Shown piece after piece: positions 44,697 through 57,165 of a stretch of 64,000 nucleotides of DNA. Each line of letters starts with the position of its first letter. The first letter of the stretch is position 1. Below the pieces are notes generated by a model, which ran no database searches, was not told where the DNA came from, and saw nothing but the letters and a program-made list of their open reading frames with translations. The stretch is taken from NCBI GenBank assembly GCA_039000515.1, contig JBCFYV010011135.1:14708376-14772375 (forward strand). Direction: 5' to 3'. Origin of the DNA: Timema cristinae. Taxonomy: Eukaryota > Arthropoda > Insecta > Phasmatodea > Timematidae. Both the position numbers and the translations under genes were made by a program.

Positions 44697-45440
44697 AAGC
44701 CGCTTCGGTGGTTGCTTGATCTAACGCGCTAACCTCGTGTTAGATTAGAACAACGGTTCCCAAACTTTTCGAAACATGGAGCACTTTTTAAGAGAGAAAT
44801 TCCTCACGGAGCACTATCAATGCATTTTTGCCAAAGACGCGTATGTCTATTTTTTTTCCTTGTGTTACCTAACTGTATTTTTAAGGTTGTTAGTCGATAT
44901 TTTATCGTAGAGCAAAAAAAAAAAAAATTAAAGTTCTAATTAGCTAAAATTTTAATCCAATCTTAATTTTTCCCAGTGATAGTAAATGAAAATTGGGAAT
45001 TTAAATGTCGTTTTCTCAAAACAATAATTTTGCACACACGTGTCTTTGGCATAAGAGTGACGATATTTTCACTTAGCACCTACACAGGTACTAAACCGAA
45101 TGACAGCAGTATTCATGATGGAAATGATCGTTTAAGCATTTGATCATGTTAAACATCAAGTTTTATCTAATTCAAAATGTTTTTGAAAATAAATAAATGA
45201 AAAACAACAACAAAAACATAAGGTAAGGCAACACATTTGATAACGAGTTCATAGCAAGTATTGTAAATCCACACTATTTTACCTACATAGATATGGTATA
45301 TAAAACCATTTTCACAGCTGCAATAAAAAATTACTTGAGAGAAAACAGATAATATAATTATATATATTATTATTATAGCACGGTTATACTTGGGTATAGC
45401 TTATTATATACGTAATATTATTATTATTATTATTTATTAT
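44697..45440 (+). repeat. SINE-A1 head broken by a hAT-like left end
   Basis: 'ccgcttcggtggttgcttga' to 'tagattaga' (44699-44752) is an A1 head. It is interrupted by 'CAACGGTTCCCAAACTTTT', a hAT-type end followed by 'ggagcac' repeats. The hAT right end and SINE remainder were not found. The rest is AT-rich. Confidence 0.5.
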
Positions 45441-45919
45441 ATTATTATTATTATTATTAGCACCGCGTCTTTATCCCGTTCGGGTTATACGCACTTACGC
45501 TAATGTGTAATGGTAGGGTGATTGTGAGATGAGATGAAGGACCTACATTTTAACGTGGAATCCGAACCACGGTGGAGGCCTGGCATTCCCCACATTCACA
45601 AGATGTCTTGTCAGAGGTGAAGGAAGGATTTGGTAATCAGATAAATCTGTGCCGGGACCGAGGATTGAACCCCGGCCGCCAGCACAGAAGTCCGACACCT
45701 TACCCCTAGACCACCAGGTCACCAATTACGCTAATGGATTGGGAATTGGGAAGTTGAATTAGAGGAAGTGAACCCGCATTTGCGTGGAGGGAGAGTGGAA
45801 AACCATTTAGGAAAAACCACCCCCAGTTCACCCGACCGAGATTCGAACCTCGATCTCCCCGTCCTCGCGGTCGAGCTCAACACGACTAGCGCGTTAGCCA
45901 ACTACGCCGCCGAGGGGGT
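45441..45919 (-). repeat. Composite SINE: A2 head and body fused to complete SINE-B
   Basis: On the minus strand: A2 head and body (45919 down to 45724) end at 'ccattagcgtaatt', followed directly by a full SINE-B (45723 down to 45471) and its (TAA)n. There is only one tail. The junction falls at the start of the tail region shared by A and B. No A tail was found on the far side, so this is not obviously a simple nested insertion. Confidence 0.85.
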
Positions 45920-46532
45920 CAGTGAGTGTAGACTGCCAACTTAGATTCTGAGATGGATGGGACGGTTTTAATTTGCAAAATGTGGCTATATCTGGTTGAA
46001 TTTGGGAAAACTGCAACGAAATATCTAGCTCTGAATCGAGGTGAGATCTGTATTTTGTTTTAGTAGCCACATGAGCAAATAATCCTGATTCGCATGAGTA
46101 AGTTATGGCAAAGGGTAGAAGGATAATTTTCGCTTAATTTGACTAAACTTCAAATTCGTCTCTTAGCTGTCACTAAAATTTTGATAGTGACCTCTTAGTT
46201 GTAAGACTCTCTTCTATGCAGAAACTGATATAAAATCAATCAAACACTCATATTACTGCGATGTCAGACAAGGTGGATTTACAGATACAGTAGAATATGA
46301 GTTTACAGCCCAAAAGTTATTTTTTTCGTGTAGTTCTTCTGGAAATAGCATTGGAAATTATCAAGCAAACTTACCAGGTGAACGTGAAACTCACGTACCC
46401 GTCCTGCGTCCCTTTTAAAGGGGCAGGAGGAGGATGGGCAAAATTACAACAATAAAAATAAGCCAGAAAATTGCAGTGACCCATATGAACAATGTACAAA
46501 TAAATATATGTTGGAATATAAACCATATAATA
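45920..46532. other. Unassigned
   Basis: No repeats or coding frames recognised. It ends at the outer edge of the inverted duplication. Confidence 0.35.
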
Positions 46533-46872
46533 TCTAAAAGATTTTTCTAATGAAAATGTTACATTATTTTGGCGGTTTCTCTCGCCTTTCTACATTCCGG
46601 TTTATTTTGGCGGGAGTTTTACACCTAGTGCTGCTCTGACGGTCTGTTTCGGAACTTCTGGTCTAAACCAACTTCCTAGCCGGTAAAACTTCCTACATAT
46701 TACAAAACTGAGTGACGTCTATGTATTTTTTACTTTTTCAAACTCGTTATTTACAAAATACGGGCTGCTTCTACGACTTAAAAAAATGTGAACATCTTAC
46801 TAATAATAAATCAGGGATCGAAAAAACACAACGATGACATCTAGTAACAAATTTTGTACCTTGTTTTTTTAT

Positions 46873-47108
46873 TACCGCATCTTATTATCTGTTCAGGTTA
46901 TACGCATGTATGATATCTAGTCGGTAGGGACGAGGAAGGTAGCATTTTGAGGTAATCTACCAGCATTTGCGTGGAAGAAGAGTGAGAAACCATTTAGGAA
47001 AAACCACCCTCAGTACACAGACGAGATTCAAACCCCGTTGTCCCTGTCATCGGAAGTCCAGTCAACTGAAATTGTAACGCCTTAGACTATGCGGCCACCG
47101 AATCAGGT
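46873..47108 (-). repeat. SINE-A1 in left arm
   Basis: Tail 'attaccgcatcttattatct' at left, head complement 'gcggccaccgaatcaggtg' at right. Its 3' half is mirrored at 51950-52128 and its 5' half at 51100-51235. Confidence 0.88.
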
Positions 47109-47568
47109 GGATATTTAGTGATTTTCTAGAACATCCCAAGGGTTTATCCAAGAGTTTCTATGACTCTATCTCGGTGGACACACAAACCCCCTCTAGACTC
47201 GTTTTCCGGTTACAGCGAGGTCTGGGTTTAAATCCCGGACAGGTAGTAAGCTACACAGCACAAAATATGTTGGATAGGTTGGTAGCGATTGCTAGTTTTG
47301 GGCATTATTTTTTAATTTTTAAATCAACACTTTTTTTTTCTATAAAAGAAATCAAGTATTGCTCCATTAGAAACACATCGTAGAGCTATAATTTTGTTCA
47401 CGTGGTGACCTCAATATTTATTGTCTACCCTCCTGCGCTTCCCTTAGGTCCATTTTCAGTGCGGTACTTAGGAAAAAACTGGGGAGAGGATTGGGGGCTA
47501 ACTTTACAATATTGCAATTCAAAAATAAGTTCAAATTTATTAAAGACAAAGCAGTTAATATACTGACC

Positions 47569-47772
47569 CGCCTCGGTGGCGTAGTTAGCTAACGCGAGAT
47601 CGAGGATCAAATCTCGGTCGGGTGAACTGGGGGTGGTTTTTCCTAAAATGGTTTTCCACTAAAATGCGGGTTCACTTCCTCTAAACTCAACCTTCCTAAT
47701 CCATTAGCATAATTAGTACTTAAGCGTATAACCCGAACGGGTAGTAGGACGTGGTGCTAAATAAATAAATAA
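47569..47772 (+). repeat. SINE-A2 in left arm, internally deleted
   Basis: 'agttaatatac' precedes (47556) and follows (47773) as target duplication. Lacks bases between 'gctaacgcg' and 'agatcgagg', and the 'ctccctccacgc' block. The second gap is also present in the mirrored copy at 50412-50641. Confidence 0.88.
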
Positions 47773-47784
47773 AAGTTAATATAC

Positions 47785-47943
47785 TTCGTGTTGTGCTAAG
47801 CTGCCGAAAACTGGGAGATCGAGGTTCGAATCTCGGTCGGGTGAACTGGGGGTGGTTTTCCCTAAAATGATTTTCCACTCTACCTTCACGCAAATGTTGG
47901 TTCACTTACTCTAAATTCAACCTTCTTAATTCATAATTCATTA
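47785..47943 (+). repeat. SINE-A2 fragment, 5' truncated
   Basis: Starts at 'cgtgttgtgctaagctgccg', B box 'cgaggttcgaatctcgg', body to 'ttcaaccttcttaattcata', where the inverted arm ends. Mirrored at 50233-50400. Confidence 0.85.
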
Positions 47944-48061
47944 TTGTTTTCAACACTAAAAACATTTCTCCCCTATCTTGTATTGTTTTATATATTCTAT
48001 GTAAGTGAGACAATACAAATATATAAATATATTTTTTAACAAATATATTTAAAATAAAATT

Positions 48062-48332
48062 AATATTATTACCGCGTCTTACTACCCGTTCGGGTTATAC
48101 GCACTTACGCTAATGTGTAATGGTAGGGTGATTGTGAGATGAAATGAAGGACCTACAGTTTAACATGGAATCCGAACCACGGTGGAGGCCTGGCATTCCC
48201 ACATTCACAAGATGTCTTGTCAGAGGTGAAGGAAGGTTTGGTAATAAGATAAATCTGTGCTGGGACCGAGGATTGAACTCCGGACCCCCAGTATAGAAGT
48301 CTGACACCTTACCCCTAGACCACCAGGTCACC
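48062..48332 (-). repeat. SINE-B, full length
   Basis: Lies in the spacer between the two arms. Tail 'taccgcgtcttactacccgt', head complement 'ctagaccaccaggtcacc'. Subtype with 'aagatgtcttgtcagagg'. Confidence 0.94.
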
Positions 48333-50041
48333 GAGCCCGGTATACACGCATTCGTACGTATTCTTTCTTTATCTCCGCAACCAAAACTTTGAATGAGTCA
48401 ATAGTTATTGAAAAATGTATATGGGTAGGAAAGTAGATGCTTAGATAAAATATGAATCCACCCTTTTAATAACCACAGACTATTCATAAGGTGAACCCAA
48501 GACTTCCAATATATAAAACTTTTTTTTTTTTTTGCTATTTCTTATAAAGTTTTTTTTTTCCGAAGCGAAGTCGAAGCTGATGTTTGTTCCAAAGTCAAGT
48601 CGAGGTTTCGAAACCTCGCACACTCCTAATATATATTATATATATATATAAATATATTATAATAATAAACATTTGATAAACCAGATTTAGGTTAGTAAGG
48701 ACATGCAACTCGGGAGTGCTATTTTTATTTAAATGTATCTGTATACTATAGAACTATAGCATATGTATAAAATGAATTATGCACCAACACATTTAGGGAT
48801 ACAGAGTTGAAGATAAATTATATTTGGGGGTACGCGAATAAAAAAAGTTTGAAGACCACTGGCTTAAGTAACATAATTATTACAAATGGATGGCCATTAT
48901 TTTTAATGATATAGCAATCTGTGGTGTCGGGTTATTTTATGGGCATTGTTTTGGGTGCGTGTGTTTTGAAATCGCTTTTTGACCGTTTAAATAAGTTGGA
49001 TTATAATTTTAAATAATAATAATAAAACACGCTGTATTAATTATTTGCATAATGTCCCTTCCCTGTCTTCATTTTGTAAATCTTCACAAGCGGTCCTGTA
49101 ATAATGGAGGCCAATTTGAATATGTTATTAGAAATTCTTTTTTCAGTTTTAGTGATGAACACACAGTTACAGTCCAATTTTATTAGCAAGAACCTTATCT
49201 GATATATAAAAAAGAATTACAATATTTTCTTTGATGAAGTCATATGTAAAGTCATCTGCTCAATCCAATATAAAAAAAATAGTAATTACTTTAGTAAAAT
49301 GTTGATCACAAGAAAAGTTATTATTTTCAAAAAGATTCTTTCTATCAAAATAATATTATAATTGATTAATTTAATCCAGGAACAAAGCGTCAGTCTTGGA
49401 TAGTCTATATTGCCATTTACGGGTGTTTTTTATTTATTTTTGGGGGGAAAAACAATCAAGCTTGTAACGATTATTATTTTAAACATACCTTTTTGATAGA
49501 TTAAGAGATAATCAAATGTAATTAATTAACATTATAATTGATAGTAAATATCTACATGATGCAACATTCTTCTGTCTCCTTCTGTCTCTCTCTATCGCCT
49601 ATAGATAAGGCTCCCATAAAGCGCAGAATTGTAGCAAATTTTTCTCCCGGAGTCACAACAATTTTCCTTTCCATTTTGCCACGTAAATGAGGATAAAGAA
49701 GTGTTACTAAGCATTCAAAGTTCACATATGACATGCGTACAAAGTTATCAACTCCACTTTACAAATGTAGGTAATTCATTATTCCCATGTACACACCTTC
49801 AATTCTACGTTTAGAAAAAAAAAACTTCAAACTCCCCATTCTACGTTTTGGTTTTTACTGCAAGAGTACATTTTCTGTCAACACAATAAATGAAGAAACG
49901 GCAAGTAATACGTCGTTCGTTATCCATGGCTAGAAATATGCAGCCTGATTAAAAAAAGCTGGTCCAACAAGTTGGCGACAATAAACGTGGCTTACTTTTC
50001 CACATGTCTTGTCTCCCAAAATGTTCGGTCCAATTTGTTAC
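48333..50041. other. Spacer of the inverted duplication, AT-rich with hAT remnants
   Basis: 48540-48628 ends 'cgaaacctcgcacactccta', like the 28321-28733 hAT. 48700-48863 ends 'aagtttgaagaccactg', another hAT-type end, similar to 56260-56349. No gene recognised. Confidence 0.5.
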
Positions 50042-50231
50042 CAGTGGCAGCTCGTGTATAGGCACTGCGGAATTGCAGAATCCCTATTTCACTTGATATT
50101 ATCGTTAACATTTAATATAATCAGTCCTTTTTTCTTTAATTCCTTATTTATTTTTGTAGTACAAATATATATATAGCTTAAGCTTAATATCAGTACTTCA
50201 TTAGCCATCCCCCAGTTTATGAAAAAGATAC
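50042..50231 (+). mobile_element. Left end of the 793 bp hAT MITE, truncated
   Basis: 'cagtggcagctcgtgtatag' onwards matches 5161-5350 for about 190 bp, then stops exactly where the right inverted arm begins. Confidence 0.85.
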
Positions 50232-50411
50232 AATGGATTATGAATTAAGAAGGTTGAAATTTAGAGTAAGTGAACCCATATTTGCGTGAAGGTAGAGTGG
50301 AAAATCATTTTAGGAAAAACCACCCCCAGTTCACCCGACCGAGATTCGAACCTCGATCTCCCCGTTCTCGGCAGCTTAGCACAACACGAAGCATATTAAC
50401 TTTTATTTATT

Positions 50412-50641
50412 TATTTAGCACCACGTCTTACTACCCGTTTGGGTTATACGCTTAAGTACTAATTATGCTAATGGATTCGGAAGTTGAGTTTAGAGGAAGT
50501 GAACCCGCATTTTAGTGGAAAACCATTTTAGGAAAAACCACCCCCAGTTCACCCGAAACGAGATTCGAGCCTCGATCTCCCCATCCTCGGTGGTCTAGTT
50601 CAACACGACTAGCGCGTTAGCTAACTACGCCACCGAGGCGG
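50412..50641 (-). repeat. SINE-A2 in right arm
   Basis: Complete head complement 'acgccaccgaggcgggtc'. Shares with the left-arm copy the loss of the 'ctccctccacgc' block next to 'ttttccacta'. 'tattaact' remains on both sides from the target duplication. Confidence 0.9.
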
Positions 50642-51099
50642 GTCAGTATATTAACTGCTTTGTCTTTAATAAATTTGAACTTATTTTTAAATTGCTATAT
50701 TGTAAAGTTAGCCCCCAACCTCTCCCCAGTTTATTCCCTAAGTACCACACTAAATGGACCTAAGGGAAGCGCAGGAGGGTAGACAATAAATATTGAGGTC
50801 ACCACGTGAACAAAATTATAGCTCTACGATGTGTTTCTAATGGAGCAATACTTGATTTATTTTATAAAAAAAAAGTGTTGATTTAAAAACTGAAAAAATA
50901 ATTCCTAAAACTAGCAAACGCTACCAACCTATCCAACATATTTTGTGCCGCGTAACTTACTACCTGTCCGGGATTCAAACACAGACCTCGCTGTAACCGG
51001 AAAACCAGTCTAGAGGGGGTTTGTGTGTCCACCGAGATAGAGTCATAGAAACTTTTGAATAAACCCTTGGGATGTTCTAGAAAAACACTAAATATCCAC

Positions 51100-52128
51100 C
51101 TGATTCGGTGGCCGCATAGTATAAGGCGTCACTCTCTCGATCGACTGGACTTCCGATGACAGGGAGAACGGGGTTTGGATCTCGGTCGGTGTACTGAGGG
51201 TGGTTTTCCCTAAATGTCTTCCACCCTCCCTTAACGCATATTAGGACTCACATCCTTTTAGTTAATTAGTAATTAACTTATAACCGGAACCGGTAGTAAG
51301 GCCCGATGATAAACAAATTGACACTTAATCCGATTTTAGTTATTTTATAACTTATTATTTATTAGTGGCTTGAAAAATGTATAACGTCTAAAATCACATT
51401 TATGTATTTGATTCTTTTTTTAATTGCTTTAAAAGAGATTTAATGTCTTTAAAATTCCCTTTTCCCATCTTCTAAAACAAATCGGGGTTCGAATCTCAAC
51501 CAGTGTGTACTAAGGGTGATTTTTCTTAAATGATTTTCCACACTCCCTCAAATTAAGCGCTTGAACATTTCCTCAACATTCCTCATCCCAAAAATATAAT
51601 ATATATATATATTTTTTTAGGAAATGAGATTAGATCAAATTATTCTTACTTCCAGGTCAAAAAATAGTAAAGTTTTGACTTTTGAATTTTGGAAACGTAA
51701 AGTGTTTTTTTTAGTTATTCAATCAATCCTGTTGTTAATATTTATCTGGAGCTAGGCGATGAAATGTTGAGTGTCGTAGGAAGCCTTTACCTGTAGGGCA
51801 AACTATATCACGTGAAAATGGAACCTGCATTTGCAAGTAATGATTACAATAGAGCAGGAGACATTTATTTTAACAAATTAATAAATACACATTTATAATC
51901 GAATAGTAGAAGTCAACTATTTAATGAGGTGCAAGCTGCTGATGACGGGGAGAACCGTGTTCGATCCTGGTCGGGTCTACTAAGGTGGTTTTTCCTAAAT
52001 GGTCTCTCACTCTCCTTCCATGCAAATGCTGGTAGATTACCTCAAAATGCTACCTCCTCGTCCCTACCGAACTAGATATCATACATGCGTATAACCATGA
52101 ACAGATAATAAGATGCGGTAATAAAAAA
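51100..52128 (+). repeat. SINE-A1 copies in right arm
   Basis: A head and body at 51105-51310 ('gattcggtggccgcatagta', 'accggtagtaaggcccgatg'), a headless piece at 51478-51600 ('ggggttcgaatctcaacc'), and a 5'-truncated copy at 51925-52128 that matches the left-arm A1 down to 'gataataagatgcggtaata'. Confidence 0.8.
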
Positions 52129-52463
52129 ACAAGGTACAAAATTTGTTACTAGATGTCATCGTTGTGTTTTTTCGATCCCTGATTTATTATTAGTAAGATG
52201 TTCACATTTTTTTAAAGTCGTAGAGGAGCACCGTATTTTGTAATAACGAGTTTTAAAAAGTAAAAAATACATAGATGTCACTCTGTTAGTTTTGTAATGT
52301 GTAGGAAGCTTTACTGGCTAGGAAGTTGGTTTAGACCAGAAGTTCCGAAACAGATCGTCAGAGCAGCACTAGGCGTAAGACTCCCGCCAAAATGACCGGA
52401 ATGTAGAAAGGCGAGAGAAACCGCCTAAATAATGTAACATTTTCATTAGAAAAATCTTTTAGA

Positions 52464-53228
52464 AAATACAAACATAATTTTTACGTCCAAAGTTATTAAT
52501 ATTGTACTGTTTTATTAGTGTTATTTTATAAGTATTGATAAGATCTATCAAAAGTAACAGCTCCCGATCACAAGACTAAGTAAAGCTGTCGGTCCTATAT
52601 CGACTATGGTATGTAAAATAACCCTGGAAGGTAGGTGAAAATACCTTTTCCTGCTAAATTGGTAGAATCTTCTGCTCTCGCTCATAGAAATTCTCGTGTG
52701 CTGATTTAATCAGTCAGTTCCAAAGTGCAAGTTAAATACCTCAAATAAATGTAGAAAAGAAAATATATCCTTTCAACTACACAAATCTTTACAACCCCAT
52801 TTATTAATTGCTTAAAAAAATTGTTATATCAAGGTATTCATAATATTGGATTCGATCTTTTTCTTTTTTCGAATCTTGAATTTCGAATCTCTCTAATAAG
52901 TTACCATAGGATTTTAGGATTTCTAGGAAATGAGGATCTAAGCTTTCCATCTCTAGTTATATATATAGAGCCGAGAAAATTATCAAACAGTATGTATTGT
53001 CTTTATTGTTTTAGGTAGATATTATTTTTTTACAAACCTCATACTTATGCATTGTTATTGTTTATTACCGGACGACAGTTCAATTTTCAATTGTCTTACA
53101 GCTAGAAAAGTTGCTTAATCTCTTTTTACGTATTAATATTTTCTATAGATGTTATCAATACCCATAAAATAACACTAATAATAGTTTTTGATAATGTTCA
53201 TATTTATTTTGTAAGGAGTAATATATGA
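52464..53228. other. AT-rich sequence
   Basis: 'gtgtgctgatttaatcag' at 52698 resembles SINE-H. No gene recognised. Confidence 0.35.
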
Positions 53229-53518
53229 TTATTATTATTATTAGCACCGAGTCTTATTAACCGTTCAGGTTATATGCGCTTATGCTAATGTGTAATGGTA
53301 GGGTGATTGTAATATGAAATGGAGGACCTACAGTTTAACTGGGATCCGAACCACGTGGAGGCCTGACATTCCACATTCACAAGTTGTGATTAATAATGTC
53401 TTGTCAGAGGTGAAGGAAGGGTTTGGCAAACAGATAAATCTGTACCGGGACCGGGGATTGAACCCCGGACCTCCAACACAGAAGTTGGACACCTTAACCC
53501 TAGATCACCAGGTCACCA
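53229..53518 (-). repeat. SINE-B, full length
   Basis: Tail 'agcaccgagtcttattaacc', body with 'gattaataatgtcttgtcag' subtype segment, head complement 'ctagatcaccaggtcacc'. Flanks 'aatatatgat' and 'aataaatgat' are an eroded duplication. Confidence 0.92.
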
Positions 53519-56384
53519 AATAAATGATCAAATTAAAACTTCTTTGTTAATATTTTACTACATTCTTAAAAGAATAACAAAAAATATTTAATTGTATTGC
53601 TAATAATATTTTAAAATGTTATCAATTTGTTCGCAAACAAAAATGCAAAAGTTGAAAAGTGGATTGTACTCTCTCTCTCTTTTGTGAAACAAAATAAGTC
53701 AACGACTATATCAAATCATTTTATCGATTCGAGCGGAGATTATAAGAAGGCGGCAGCTTTTCTTGTTACAAATCATTCTCCTCCCCTACTTACTCTTTTA
53801 GAGAAAGGTTTCCGACCGAATTTATAACTTAATTTCATGATAGCGGTGAAAGCTATGCCATTGTCCATGGCAAGGGGTCTCTCCTCCTGAGAGAGAGAGA
53901 GGATTTGAGAGCAATTAGACTGTGATGGGTAGTAAACACTGAGAGTCTATAGAGTAAAGATCTGAAAGAGAGTGGGATAGAGTCTTTTGAAAGTCGCCGG
54001 CGCCCCAAGGCCAAAGTCTGTAAAGCGTGACCAAAGCATTGCCTTCTTTTTTTTTCCTTACCCCAAAGAACAAGTCACCTACCCCCCCCCCTAACCCCCT
54101 TTAACACCGACACCTCCCTTACTCCCTCACACACAAAAACCTTCAAATCTCAAAATGAAAAAAATAAACTTATTGAGTGGCGCAAAAAAAAAAAAACTGT
54201 CATTTTTTTTACTTTACAAACTGTAATTGTCAATAATTTCAAGATTATAGCAAGACAAATAATTATTCTACGATTTGGTATTATTAATCATCTTAATACA
54301 AATCCACCAACATTACTATTATTATTAAAAAAATAAGTATACTAAAAATAACATTTTAAAATTTTCATCACACATCATAATAAAAGAAATTAAAAGAAAA
54401 ATCCCTAATTATTAAATAATAAACTAAACGAAAAATGTTTTAATTTCAAATCCTTAGACTAAAAATCAGATGAAAAAAGATTACATTCACAAAAGTTGTC
54501 CAATCGAAAAATATCTAAAACCATTTTCTTAGAGTATTTACTGGTTGAAATATATAATAGCATAAGTCTTACAAACTTACTAAACCCACTAAAACTACGG
54601 CACAATTTGCCTATGAAGAGTCTTATACCATAATTTGGGTTGAGGAACAGTTTCAAAAAATTCAAACATATTTCTTTGCGGCAACATTGATAACGTATTA
54701 ATTTTAGAAGTTATATTTGGGAAAAGCTGAATTTTGGTAGGAAAAAAGACCTTACAGAACGGCCCTACTAAAATTAGTGCATACGTACGGTTTATTTATT
54801 TATTTTGATATATAGTACGTCTCTAATCGATGTTTCATGGTATTTAATAGCTTTGATTTTTTCCTAGAGTTGTTTTGCTTGAAATTCTATGTATTATTAG
54901 AACTTTTGTAAGGAAGTATTAATTTGAAATGATTAGTAACCAACGTCCTAACTTTATCTATAATCAATAGTGAAAGTAAAAATAAGTTTAAATTCTTTCA
55001 AATATTTTTAAGCTCTCCCCCTCTATTATTTTTCCTCTCGCTGTAATATTTCTAAATTTTTTTTAGTGATATACACATATATGTGTGCATATTACTGGGA
55101 AAATTTCAGTTCGTTATTTTGAAAAATTACTACTGATTATATTGATTCAACAAAAGCAATTGTATATTTAATAAGTAATAGGATTTATTTATATTTACCA
55201 ATAATTTCATAAATTTACCAATGCGGTGTGGTGAAAGTCTTTTAAATGAACTGTATTATTTACATTTACCGGTGATTTGATCAATTATATAATGTATGTT
55301 GACGAAAGAATTGAATATAAATCCAAACTTACCTAACCTAAAGTAAACTAACCTAAGCTAACCTAACCGAACCTAATATTGACGTGAATTAATAACATTC
55401 ACCAGTGGCGGATGATAATTCTGTAAGCTCAACGATGTGTTTTTTTTATGTTCGGCAAGTATGTGAAATAGTAAATAAATTTCTTACATTCTCCAACTGA
55501 ACCAGTGGTTTTGTGATTCAATGGTAGTTGTACAAAATCATTATGCACACTCACAGCAGTATGTACATGGCATGTTTAATATATTTGTTTGTCCCATCTT
55601 TTCTAAAAATAAATATGGTCACCACACATCTAACAACGACGTTTTTTATATTCTTGTTATTGGACAGTGTCACTAAAAATGTCCATGAAATGTAGCGATA
55701 TACAACAACGAAATTGATAAGATCCTGTACATTTAAAATAGAAAACCAACTTAGGCACAGTTAAGCCTAAGTCAGGATAAGTGAGAAATCTTCGTCGTTG
55801 ACTATGATTATGTGAATGGCTATCCTTCTATCAGATTTTACAACTGCACTCTTTAGCATCTGACTTAATTCTTAATTGCAACATTAACTAAACCATTTAA
55901 AAGTCAAATTTGCAATAATCTATTTAACAAATCGGGATCAAAATCAGTTCGGGATATAAATTCTATTTTATGGAATGCCCTTATAAATCGAGAATTCGTC
56001 ATTTGTAGTGACTCCATCCCCCAAAATAATGTAGGTATGTAGCTAGAACACACTTTTCACAACCAAAGAAACAATAAAGTGGTATATTCATAAAAATGGC
56101 AATCTATGTTTTAAGCGATGCACATTTGTTTAAAAAGTAGTAATCAACCTGGGGCACAAATCTGTTATATTTACACATGTGTATTTCTCATTTAAAATTT
56201 ATAATTTAATGCATGATTTTGTATGTCATTTATTTTAAATGTAGATTATAGAATACGTGTAGCTTGCATTATGAACCAACCATTTAGGGATATAATGTTG
56301 AAGATATATATTTGAGGGCACACAAACAAAAAAAGGTTGAATACTACTGGTTATTTATATTACTTATATAATTATTCCTGTTTA
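53519..56384. other. AT-rich sequence, little assigned
   Basis: 53620-54140 is of higher GC with CT- and C-rich tracts and a GAGA run at 53889-53904; no frame is recognised. A CCTAA-like run sits at 55328-55376. 56260-56349 ends 'ggttgaatactactg', a hAT-type right end. The rest is AT-rich. Confidence 0.4.
55328..55376. repeat. Degenerate CCTAA run
   Basis: 'cttacctaacctaaagtaaa' then 'ctaacctaagctaacctaac', variants of the insect telomere unit, internal in this window. Confidence 0.6.
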
Positions 56385-56625
56385 TTAATCGTATTAAGTC
56401 CCAAACTTCGCTCAGTCAGTAGCGTGTCTCTCTACTGGGCTAAGGATCGCGGGTTTGGTTCCTGGAATGGTCAAAAAATTTATCATTGATGAAATGTGGG
56501 TTTCCTCTTTAACAGTGATGAATTAACGATTGTGGAGTTGGGTGTTGTGTCTGTTCTAGATTCAAGTTAGTTTGTAAGTAGTGTGTTGATATAATCAGTT
56601 CGTTAGGAAAGTGAACCTCAAGGTG
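56385..56625 (+). repeat. SINE-H
   Basis: Head 'cgctcagtcagtagcgtgtc', B box 'gatcgcgggtttggttcctgg', body 'gatgaattaacgattgtgg', 3' part shared with 12838-12945. Confidence 0.72.
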
Positions 56626-56635
56626 CGATGGAAAG

Positions 56636-57165
56636 GGACGCGAGAAGAGGGAAGTGTTTTTACATTTTTTATGACAACACATTTTATTTAATTTTATTTA
56701 ATGTGCTTCATATAGTGATATCTATTATTATTATTATTATTATTATTTATTATTATTATATTAGCACCGCGTCTTACTACCCGTTCGGGTTATACGCACT
56801 TACGCTAATGTGTAACTGGTAGGGTGATTGTGAGATGAAATGGAGGACCTACAGTTTAACGTGGGATCCGAACCACGGTGGAGAACTGGCATTCCCCACA
56901 TTCACAAGATGTCTTGTCAGAGGTGAAGGAAGGGTTCACATGGTGATATCAACAGTAATGTTGAATAGCCCTCATGAGCATAGCGTATTGGATGAAAAAC
57001 ATTTTAGATGAAGAGAAAAAATTGCCATTAAATTTCAGAACATCCTTGACAGTTATTCAAGAAATTTTGAGGTCACCATGTGAAAAAGATTAAATTCTAT
57101 GTTTGTACTAGGGGAAATATTTTATTTGTTGGGCCAAAAAAATTTTAAAAAAAATATATAAAAAC
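56636..57165. mobile_element. P-family element with SINE-B insertion
   Basis: Left arm 'gtgtttttacattttttatg' to 'cttcatatagtgatatc' (56724), right part from 'ttcacatggtgatatcaac' (56936) through 'gaggtcaccatgtgaaaaag' to 'gggccaaaaaaatt'. Confidence 0.75.
56726..56935 (-). repeat. SINE-B, 5' truncated
   Basis: Ends 'gtgaaggaagggt', headless. The flanks 'ttcatatagtgatatc' and 'ttcacatggtgatatc' look like a target duplication with changes. Confidence 0.9.

Larger units (their letters stand above)
46533..47943 (+). repeat. Left arm of a large inverted duplication
   Basis: Reads collinearly with the complement of 50232-52463. Homology starts at 'tctaaaagatttttctaatg' and ends at 'ccttcttaattcataa'. 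The arm holds a SINE-A1 (46873-47108, minus), a tRNA-like segment (47158-47260, 'gtctgggtttaaatcccgga'), a P-family arm (47330-47440), and two SINE-A2 pieces (47569-47772 and 47785-47943). The same elements occur in the other arm. Confidence 0.9.
50232..52463 (-). repeat. Right arm of the inverted duplication
   Basis: Complement of 46533-47943 with an extra 0.7 kb around 51240-51950. Contains SINE-A2 pieces at 50233-50400 and 50412-50641, the P arm at 50785-50895, the tRNA-like segment at 50950-51045, SINE-A1 pieces at 51100-51310, 51478-51600 and 51925-52128, and unique sequence to 'aaaaatcttttaga'. Confidence 0.9.
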
